The position numbers were made by a program, and so were the translations under genes. Under the pieces are notes generated by a model. The model did no database searches. It was given only the letters and a program-made list of their open reading frames with translations, and was not told where the DNA came from. From an uncultured Collinsella sp. (GTDB taxonomy: Bacteria > Actinomycetota > Coriobacteriia > Coriobacteriales > Coriobacteriaceae), in contig CATVYG010000005.1 of the NCBI GenBank assembly GCA_958348225.1, positions 1-64,000 of the forward strand: a stretch of DNA of 64,000 bases, written 5' to 3'. This document shows, one piece after another, positions 1 through 6,028 of this stretch. The first letter of the stretch is position 1. Each line of letters opens with the position of its first letter.

Positions 1-190
1 GCAGGTAGACAGCTTGTCGATTTTCGAAAAAGCCGACTATGGTTGACCCCTGCGGCTTAAACGTAGTAGATAGGCCCTTTTCGTGGCGCAGCACTACTGC
101 ACCCCAAATTGGCACCCCGAGCCCTCGTGAGTTGCCAACAAGCTGTTCGCCCAGCGCTTTATCCGCGCGGCATTCGGAAAATAGCACCAC
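1..190 (-). CDS. Open frame running off the left edge, unrecognised
   Basis: The minus strand is open from a TAG near 213 to the left edge. The only start codons are two GTGs at 190 and 187, with no clear ribosome binding site. The translation has ordinary amino acid composition and contains GVPIWGAVVL and STIVGFFENR, but I do not recognise a family. It may be the beginning of a divergent gene, a remnant, or chance. The decanucleotide array at 211-310 would lie between it and the ATPase gene. Confidence 0.2.
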   Translation of the reverse strand, partial: MVLFSECRADKALGEQLVGNSRGLGVPIWGAVVLRHEKGLSTTFKPQGSTIVGFFENRQAVYL

Positions 191-210
191 CGTAAGAACC
201 CGCGAACAGC

Positions 211-310
211 GCTATACGTTGCTATATCTCACTATACTTTACTATATCTTGCTATACTTTACTATATCTTGCTATACTTTGCTATATCTTGCTATATCTT
301 GCTATATCTT
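211..310. repeat. Ten tandem 10-bp units, consensus RCTATAYYTT
   Basis: Ten consecutive, gap-free decanucleotides run from 211 to 310. They vary only at a few positions, mainly G/A at unit position 1 and TC/CT at positions 7-8. Units beginning at 231, 251 and 271 contain TATACT, which resembles a -10 hexamer. The array ends 17 bp before the ATPase start codon. It is AT-rich, unlike its surroundings. Confidence 0.95.
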
Positions 311-327
311 GAGCAAAGGTGGCTCAC

Positions 328-1419
328 ATGCAAACAAACCCTTTTAAGCCCACAGCAGGTAAAACACCCCCCACGATTATCGGCCGCGAAGATGTACTCG
401 AAGAATTCAGTGAAGGCCTCACCAACGGGCCTGGTGCCCCTGGGCGCCTAATGCGCATAGCCGGCGTCCGTGGAACGGGCAAGACGGTCCTCCTTGACGA
501 GTGCTCACGTTTGGCGCAAAGCCGTGGCTGGACGGTCATAAAAGAGGTCGCAACCGAGGGACTTTGCCAGCGCATTCTCGAACAGCTGCAACCCAAATTC
601 CAGGCCAAACACGCCAGATTTGAGCCCACCGTAGCTGGCATATCCATCGGCAGCATAGACATTGAGCGAATCGGTCCATCGCTATGCGACGCCATGAGAC
701 AGACAATATCCAAGAATGAAAATGGCCTGCTCATCACTCTCGACGAGGTTCAAGACGCAGAGCTCGATGAGGTCCGAACGCTCTCCATTGCGATTCAGCA
801 GGTTATCGGCGAAGACCTTGATATCGCCTTTGTTTTTGCTGGGCTGCCTTCGATGATTGAAAGCATCATCAACGGAAAGACACTTACGTTTTTGCGCCGT
901 GCCCTCCCCTTTGACCTGAAGGCTGTGGCAGTAACCGAAGTGTCGTACTCCCTCGAGGAAACCATTGAAGCGTCTGGCATGGAGTTGCAGCCAGGTATTG
1001 CCGGCCAACTTGCCGAGGCAACGCAAGGTTATCCTTTCATGATCCAACTCGTTGGATACTACGCATGGCAGTTGGCAAGACGCGCACATACACCGATTAT
1101 TGGAGAAGAAGAAGCCGAGCGCGGCATTGCAACGGCACGCGAACGCTTCTGTGCCATGGTGATTGAGCCCGCGCTACAGCGCATTCCGCCCACGTGCATC
1201 GCTTATCTGCTGAGCATGGCATCTTTGGGGCAGACGAGCTCGACCAGCATGGTTGCCGATGCCCTAAACAAAACGCCTCAACAGGTGAGTTCCGTCCGCA
1301 GCCGCCTGTTAAGAGAATCGATTATCGAGGCTCCCTCGTACGGCAAGGTCTCATTTGCCATCCCCTACATGCGCGACTACCTCTACGAGCACAAAGCCGA
1401 ACTGGAAGTTGAACTGTAG
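328..1419 (+). CDS. AAA/ATPase_2-like ATP-binding protein with C-terminal winged helix
   Basis: This is a 363-residue P-loop ATPase of the archaeal-ATPase/AAA_16 kind. It has a Walker A motif (GVRGTGKT, about residues 46-53) and a Walker B motif ending LDE. The last 70 residues look like a winged helix (NKTPQQVSSVRSRLLRE). I chose ATG 328 because AAAGGTGG ends six bases upstream; a GTG at 319 is in frame but overlaps that binding site. There is no signal peptide or membrane segment. It stands alone, directly after the decanucleotide array. Proteins of this type are common in actinobacteria and usually of unknown role; a link to DNA or to a mobile element would be a guess. Confidence 0.75.
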   Translation: MQTNPFKPTAGKTPPTIIGREDVLEEFSEGLTNGPGAPGRLMRIAGVRGTGKTVLLDECSRLAQSRGWTVIKEVATEGLCQRILEQLQPKFQAKHARFEPTVAGISIGSIDIERIGPSLCDAMRQTISKNENGLLITLDEVQDAELDEVRTLSIAIQQVIGEDLDIAFVFAGLPSMIESIINGKTLTFLRRALPFDLKAVAVTEVSYSLEETIEASGMELQPGIAGQLAEATQGYPFMIQLVGYYAWQLARRAHTPIIGEEEAERGIATARERFCAMVIEPALQRIPPTCIAYLLSMASLGQTSSTSMVADALNKTPQQVSSVRSRLLRESIIEAPSYGKVSFAIPYMRDYLYEHKAELEVEL

Positions 1420-1439
1420 AAACGGCAACTGCCCTGCAA

Positions 1440-1592
1440 GACGAAAACCGTTTTCGTACGGATTTAAAGCAGACGTAAACGGTTTACGTCTTGATTTGCG
1501 TCCGAAATTAAGACGTAAATTGCGCTTTCGTACGCTTATTACCAGACGCAAATTGTTTTCGTCCGGCTATGCGTCCCCAATCCAGACGAAAA
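1440..1592. repeat. Cluster of GACGNAAA half-sites and short palindromes
   Basis: The noncoding stretch after the ATPase gene contains about nine copies of GACGNAAA or its complement. Several pair into palindromes: 1440-1457 (near perfect), 1472-1490 (perfect, GACGTAAAC around one central base) and 1545-1563. The rest are looser half-sites at about 1495, 1512 and 1584. No gene is visible here. Confidence 0.75.
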
Positions 1593-1620
1593 AGGCCCCG
1601 AGCTCGTGTGAACTCGGAGC
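1588..1620 (-). terminator. Rho-independent terminator of the IlvD-like gene
   Basis: Reading leftward, an 8-bp GC-rich stem with one G-T wobble and a 10-base loop (1595-1620) is followed by GCC and a run of five T. It lies 48 bp beyond the stop codon of the dehydratase gene. Confidence 0.75.
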
Positions 1621-1668
1621 TCTTTGTGCCGCGCATCTATGAGAGGAGAAATTTGATGCGCCCGGGCG

Positions 1669-3447
1669 CTACTCCATGTAGCCACCCTGGATGGCGGAAA
1701 CTGCATGCTCGGTAAAGAACTTGAGCGTGCCGGAGGTGTAACGATTAGCCTTAGGCTTCCAGGCGGCGCGACGCTCGGCCAGGACGGCGTCGACCTCGGC
1801 CGGCTCCATCTCCTTGCCGGCGATGCCCACGATGGACAGCGAGCGCTCGGGAATATTGATCTGGATCAGGTCGCCTTCCTCGATCAGGGCAATCGGGCCG
1901 CCCACGGCAGCCTCGGGCGAAACGTGACCGATAGCCGGGCCCTTGGAAGCGCCAGAGAAGCGGCCGTCAGTGATCAGGGCGATGCTCGCGCCCAGCTCGG
2001 GGTCGCTGGCGATAGCCTCGGTGGTGTAGAACATCTCGGGCATGCCGGAGCCCTTGGGGCCCTCGTAGCGAATGATGACGGCGTCGCCGGGCTTGACCTC
2101 GTGCGTCAGGACGGCGTGAATGGCGTCCTCCTCGCAGTCGAACGGACGGGCCTTGAGCGTGGCCTGGAACATCTCACGCGGAACGACGGTGTGCTTGACG
2201 ACGGCGCCCTCGGGGGCAAGATTGCCGTGGAGGATGGCGATGGAACCGTCGGTGCCGAAGGCCTGGTCAAACGGGCGAATGATGTCCTCGCGCTTGAGGT
2301 TCCACTTCTCCAAGTAGCGGCCGCACTTCTCGTAGTAGCCGTTGTTCTTAAGGTCCTCGAGGTTTTCGCCGAGGGTCTTGCCGGTGACGGTCATGACATC
2401 GAGGTGAAGCATCGACTTGATCTCCTCCATGATGCGCGGCACGCCACCCGCATAGTAGAAGAACTGCGCCGGCCACTCGCCTGCGGGACGGACGTTGAGC
2501 AGGTAGTGGGCGCCACGGTGCAGGCGATCGAAGTCGTCGGCGGACATCTCGATGCCAAACTCGCGGGCGATCGCGGGGATGTGCAGCAGCGAGTTGGTGG
2601 AACCGGAGATGGCGCCGTGGACCATGATGAGGTTCTCGAAGGACTCCTTGGTCACGATGTCGCGGGGGCACAGGTTGTGCTCGGAGAGCCACACGGACTG
2701 GCGGCCGGCCTCGCGCGCAAACTCACGCAGGTCGGAGCTGGTAGCGGGCAGCAGGGCAGTGCCGGGGAGCATAAGGCCCAGGGCCTCGGCGGTAACCTGC
2801 ATGGTCGACGCGGTGCCCATAAACGAGCAGGCGCCGCAGCTGGGGCATGCGTTGTGCTTGGCAAACTCAAGCTCCTCGCGGGAGATCTCGCCGCGCTCGT
2901 AGCGGGCAGAAATCGCGCCGAGCTGTTCCAGGGTCAACAAATCGGGACCGGCATCCATGACGCCGCCGGTAACGACGATGGAGGGGATGTTGATGCGGCC
3001 CATGGCCATGAGGTTCGCAGGCAGGCCCTTATCGCAGCTGGCGACAAAGACGCCGGCGTCGAACGGGGTGGCCTTGGCATGGATCTCGATCATGTTGGCG
3101 ATCATGTCGCGGCTGGGCAGCGAGTAGTTAATGCCGTCGTGTCCCTGGGCCTCGCCGTCGCAGATATCGGTGCAGAAGTAACGAGCACCGTGACCGCCAG
3201 CCTCGGCAACGCCAGCACGGACCTCCTCGACCAGATCAAACAGGCCGGCAGAACCCGGGTGCGAGTCGCCGAACGTCGACTCGATAATGACCTGCGGCTT
3301 GTCCAGATCCTCGATGGACCAGCCAGAGCCCAGACGCAGCGGGTCCATCTCGGGGCTGATGGTGCGAAACTTGCCGGAACGCGGCTGCAGCTTGGCAACC
3401 AGGTCGGCTGCCTCCTGCTGAATCTGTGCCTTGGTCTTCTCGTCCAT
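1669..3447 (-). CDS. IlvD/Edd-family sugar-acid dehydratase
   Basis: This 592-residue protein belongs to the IlvD/Edd dehydratase family, which removes water from a 2,3-dihydroxy acid to give a 2-keto-3-deoxy acid. Family landmarks are CDGEAQGHDG (96-105), SCDKGLP (137-143) and ACPSCGAC (200-207). GRFSGAS lies near the C-terminus. I see no cysteine in the segment (about 55-75) where IlvD normally has its first cluster ligand; the sequence there is IESTFGDSHPG. The start is set at ATG 3447 because GAGGAGAGC precedes it. The longer frame to 3483 lacks a binding site. The neighbours are a gluconate-permease remnant and uronate genes, with no ilv genes. A sugar-acid substrate such as gluconate is therefore more likely than a valine precursor, but this is inference. 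Confidence 0.75.
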   Translation of the reverse strand: MDEKTKAQIQQEAADLVAKLQPRSGKFRTISPEMDPLRLGSGWSIEDLDKPQVIIESTFGDSHPGSAGLFDLVEEVRAGVAEAGGHGARYFCTDICDGEAQGHDGINYSLPSRDMIANMIEIHAKATPFDAGVFVASCDKGLPANLMAMGRINIPSIVVTGGVMDAGPDLLTLEQLGAISARYERGEISREELEFAKHNACPSCGACSFMGTASTMQVTAEALGLMLPGTALLPATSSDLREFAREAGRQSVWLSEHNLCPRDIVTKESFENLIMVHGAISGSTNSLLHIPAIAREFGIEMSADDFDRLHRGAHYLLNVRPAGEWPAQFFYYAGGVPRIMEEIKSMLHLDVMTVTGKTLGENLEDLKNNGYYEKCGRYLEKWNLKREDIIRPFDQAFGTDGSIAILHGNLAPEGAVVKHTVVPREMFQATLKARPFDCEEDAIHAVLTHEVKPGDAVIIRYEGPKGSGMPEMFYTTEAIASDPELGASIALITDGRFSGASKGPAIGHVSPEAAVGGPIALIEEGDLIQINIPERSLSIVGIAGKEMEPAEVDAVLAERRAAWKPKANRYTSGTLKFFTEHAVSAIQGGYME

Positions 3448-3555
3448 GATGCTCTCCTCTTTTGATTTGAACGGTTGTACCAATCGTTGGTTAATGAATC
3501 AGGTGTAAATGGGTACCGAGCGATGCACTCGGCAAAAGATGCTTAGCTACGCGAA

Positions 3556-3745
3556 CTAGGCGAAGAACGAAATCACCAGGGCGCAGGCAAGACCCGAAAG
3601 GCCGATGAGCGTCTCCATAATGGTCCAGGACTTGAGGGTGGTTTTCTCGTCAATCTCCAGGAACGAGGAGAACATCCAAAAACCGGCATCGTTGACGTGC
3701 GAGAGGGCCGTGGCACCGCCGCAGATGGCACGCATGGCAGCCGAG
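3556..3745 (-). pseudogene. 3' remnant of a GntP-family gluconate permease
   Basis: The last 60 or so residues of a GntP-family gluconate:H+ symporter are readable. They include the family's conserved SHVNDAGFW, then the stretch ending in KSWTIMETLIG and a final hydrophobic helix. Intact family members are about 440-450 residues, so around 85% of the gene is missing. The reading frame fades at about 3720-3745, where the plus-strand GntR remnant begins. This is the left half of a deletion scar between two formerly divergent genes. Confidence 0.8.
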
Positions 3746-4096
3746 CACGCAACCAACGACCAGGTCGTCTGTATCAAAGAGCTCTGCGACGAATCCGAGC
3801 GCCTGGCCGAGGCCGGTGAGGATTACTCCGCCGCCGACACCGCGTTCCACAATGCCATTGCCGAGAGCTCCGGAAACCTCGTCGTTCCCCGCCTGATGGG
3901 CGTGCTCAAGGCATCCGTCCCCCTCTTTATCGACGTGACCGGCAAAAAGCTCGTCGAGGAAACTATCCGCACGCACCGTGGCGTGGCCGATGCCATCGCC
4001 GCGCGCAATCCCACCGCAGCGCACGACGCGATGTACCTGCATCTGGTGTACAACCGCAACATGATCGCAGAGGGAGCGCAGGAACAGAGCAAATAG
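3720..4096 (+). pseudogene. 3' remnant of a GntR-family (FCD domain) regulator
   Basis: From about 3725 the plus strand encodes ARMAAEHAT and then a typical FCD ligand-binding domain, with DTAFHNAIAESSGN and a late HRGVADAIAARN helix. It ends at a TAG at 4094-4096. The N-terminal winged helix is absent. The frame upstream of 3725 is simply antisense to the permease fragment. Intact FCD regulators are about 220-240 residues; about 124 remain. This probably was the regulator of the adjacent permease. The ORF could be translated only from fortuitous starts, so I call it a pseudogene. Confidence 0.75.
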
Positions 4097-4137
4097 ACGT
4101 CCGCACGGCAAGGGCGAGACTACCGTTCGCCTTTTAA

Positions 4138-4153
4138 AAGTGAACGTTCACCT
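4138..4153. promoter_or_regulatory. Uronate-regulon operator upstream of dhuD
   Basis: AAGTGAACGTTCACCT matches the palindrome AGGTGAACGTTCACCT at 15 of 16 bases. A weaker copy (GATGAACGTTTC) lies at 4229-4240, just before the gene's ribosome binding site. A TATACT hexamer at 4194-4199 is a possible -10 element between them. Confidence 0.75.
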
Positions 4154-4256
4154 GATTTTAGGGAATAAGGGGTGGCTATTACGCCGCTTCACCTATACTG
4201 ACCTTGTATGAAAAGCAAGACTTATATAGATGAACGTTTCTTTTGAAAGGATCGCT

Positions 4257-5066
4257 ATGTCTGATCTTATGGACAGCTTCCGTCTGGACGGCAAGGTCGC
4301 ACTGGTGACCGGCGCCACCTACGGCATTGGCATGGCCATTGCCGAGGCGCTCGGAGAGGCCGGCGCCAAGATCGCCTTTAACGCCCGTCACGCCGACAAA
4401 GTCGCCGAAGCCGAGAAGCACTACCGTGAGCTGGGCTTTGACGCTCACGGCTATGTTGCCGACGTCACCGACGAGACTGTCGTCGCCGAGCTCATCGCCA
4501 AGATCGAGGCCGACTTTGGCACCACGCCCGACATCCTGGTCAACAACGCCGGCGTCATCCAGCGTACCCCGATGCTCGACATGAGCGCCGAGGACTTCCG
4601 CCGCGTCGTCGATATCGACCTCAACGCACCGTTTGTCGTGTCAAAGGCCTGCCTGCCTGGCATGATCGCCAAGGGCCACGGCAAGATCATCAACATCTGC
4701 TCGATGATGAGCGAGCTGGGTCGCGAGACCATCGCCGGCTATGCCGCCGCCAAGGGCGGACTCAAGATGCTCACCAAGAACATCTGCTCCGAATTTGGCG
4801 AGGCCAACATCCAGTGCAACGGCATTGGGCCCGGCTACATCGCCACGCCGCAGACCGCGCCGCTGCGCGAGACGCAGCCCGACGGCAGCCGTCACCCGTT
4901 TGACCAGTTCATCATTGCCAAGACGCCGGCCGCCCGCTGGGGCACGCCCGAGGATCTGAAGGGCCCCGCCGTGTTCTTGGCTTCCGACGCGTCGAACTTC
5001 GTCAACGGCCACATCCTCTATGTCGACGGCGGCATTCTCGCCTATATCGGCAAGCAGCCGCAGTAA
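4257..5066 (+). CDS. SDR-family 2-keto-3-deoxy-gluconate 5-dehydrogenase (KduD/DhuD-like)
   Basis: This 269-residue short-chain dehydrogenase has the nucleotide-binding TGATYGIG motif near residues 18-25, NNAG, a catalytic YAAAK near position 165, and the C-terminal FLASDASNFVNGHILYVDGG typical of gluconate 5-dehydrogenase/KduD enzymes. ATG 4257 follows GAAAGG with six bases of spacing; the in-frame ATG at 4230 lies inside an operator-like sequence. It probably interconverts the diketo acid DK-II (2,5-diketo-3-deoxygluconate) and KDG in the cytoplasm. It sits under an operator of the uronate regulon and is followed by an RpiB-like isomerase, the partnership known for streptococcal DhuD and DhuI. 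Gluconate 5-dehydrogenase is the main alternative. Confidence 0.75.
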   Translation: MSDLMDSFRLDGKVALVTGATYGIGMAIAEALGEAGAKIAFNARHADKVAEAEKHYRELGFDAHGYVADVTDETVVAELIAKIEADFGTTPDILVNNAGVIQRTPMLDMSAEDFRRVVDIDLNAPFVVSKACLPGMIAKGHGKIINICSMMSELGRETIAGYAAAKGGLKMLTKNICSEFGEANIQCNGIGPGYIATPQTAPLRETQPDGSRHPFDQFIIAKTPAARWGTPEDLKGPAVFLASDASNFVNGHILYVDGGILAYIGKQPQ

Positions 5067-5079
5067 GACGTCTCGGCGA

Positions 5080-5189
5080 GGCGGCGGACGATAAGGTCTG
5101 CTGCTCGAGCAGTCCTGACTCGCACGAAGAGCACATTAAGTGCTCTTCGGCTCGTGCGGAACTCGCGACAGACCTTATTGTCCGCCGCC
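5080..5189. repeat. Long nested hairpin between dhuD-like and dhuI-like genes
   Basis: Outer arms 5080-5100 and 5169-5189 are complementary at 20 of 21 positions. Inside them, CGCACGAAGAGCAC and its imperfect complement (about 5121-5158) form a second hairpin with a five-base loop. The structure lies between two co-directional genes, 13 bp after the stop of the first. Confidence 0.9.
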
Positions 5190-5268
5190 CGCAGAGCGGC
5201 CTCTCTGTTGGAAATGCCGCTCAACATAACGAACAATTAATTCAGAAAATAGCGGAAGGTTACCTATC

Positions 5269-5910
5269 ATGAAAATCGCTCTGATCAATGAGAACTCTCA
5301 GAACTCCAAGAACCCCATGATCGAGGCTGCGCTTAAGAAGGTTGTCGAGCCCATGGGCCACACTGTCTTTAACTATGGTATGTATGCCGACGCCGACTCC
5401 AAGCCCCTCACCTACGTGCAGAATGGCATCCTTGCCGCCGTGCTGTTGAACTCCGGCGCTGCCGACTACGTCGTGACCGGCTGCGGCACCGGCGAGGGCG
5501 CCATGCTCGCCTGCAACTCCTTCCCCGGCGTGCTGTGCGGCCACGTTGCCGACCCGCTCGACGCCTACACCTTTGCCCAGGTCAACGATGGCAACGCCGT
5601 CGCCATGCCCTTCGCCCTTAAGAACGGCTGGGGCCAGGAGCTCAACCTCGAGTACACCTTCGAGAAGCTCTTTGGCTTTGGTTCGGGCAACGGCTACCCC
5701 GCCGAGCGTGTTGAGCCTGAGCAGCGCAACAAGAAGATCCTCGACGGCGTCCGCGCTGTGACTATGCGTCCGCTCGTCGACGTCCTGGGCGAGATCGATC
5801 AGGACCTGGTGAAGGGCGCCCTGGCTGGCGAGCACTTCCAGGAGTACTTCTTTGCCAACGCAACCGACGAGGCCATCATCGCCAAGGTCAAGGAGATTCT
5901 GGGGCTCTAA
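5269..5910 (+). CDS. RpiB/LacAB-family isomerase, probable DhuI (unsaturated uronate isomerase)
   Basis: This 213-residue protein has the RpiB/LacA/LacB fold signature GCGTGEGAMLACN (about 72-84). It carries a roughly 60-residue C-terminal extension that ordinary ribose-5-phosphate isomerase B (about 150 residues) lacks. Longer members of this type include streptococcal DhuI, which isomerises 4-deoxy-L-threo-5-hexosulose uronate, the product of unsaturated uronate release, to DK-II. The adjacent KduD/DhuD-like gene and the GH105 hydrolase elsewhere in the locus support this role. No KduI-type isomerase is present in the window. The gene is preceded by GGAAGG and followed by a strong terminator. 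It could instead be a pentose or hexose phosphate isomerase. Confidence 0.65.
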   Translation: MKIALINENSQNSKNPMIEAALKKVVEPMGHTVFNYGMYADADSKPLTYVQNGILAAVLLNSGAADYVVTGCGTGEGAMLACNSFPGVLCGHVADPLDAYTFAQVNDGNAVAMPFALKNGWGQELNLEYTFEKLFGFGSGNGYPAERVEPEQRNKKILDGVRAVTMRPLVDVLGEIDQDLVKGALAGEHFQEYFFANATDEAIIAKVKEILGL

Positions 5911-5936
5911 TCGCACGACTCATTGCAGCTAACGCA

Positions 5937-5976
5937 AGCGGCGGTCGTCCCACGTACGGGACGACCGCCGCTTTTT
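5937..5976 (+). terminator. Rho-independent terminator of dhuD-dhuI
   Basis: A 14-bp GC-rich stem (from 5938) closes on a six-base loop, and a run of five T begins at 5972. It is the strongest terminator in this part of the window. Confidence 0.9.
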
Positions 5977-6028
5977 GCTATCTACCGACTGACGCCGCGG
6001 GGACAGGCCCCATGCACCAAGGGATTAA

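Noticed and set aside
211..310. CRISPR array
   Set aside because: The units are 10 bp with no spacers, so this is a simple tandem repeat.
1669..3447. Valine/isoleucine dihydroxy-acid dehydratase ilvD
   Set aside because: No ilv genes are near, the usual first cysteine is missing, and the surroundings are gluconate and uronate genes. The family assignment is kept but the pathway name is not.
1705..3465. Plus-strand open frame of 586 codons opposite the IlvD-like gene
   Set aside because: It is the mirror frame of a well-supported dehydratase, with repetitive Gly/Val/Leu/Asp composition and no binding site. The frames at 12800-14698, 17218-18957, 26562-28067 and 44926-47433 were dismissed for the same reason.
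3605..4096. Intact small regulator of 163 residues
   Set aside because: Only the part after about residue 41 resembles an FCD domain; the earlier part is antisense to the permease fragment, so it is a fusion frame created by deletion.
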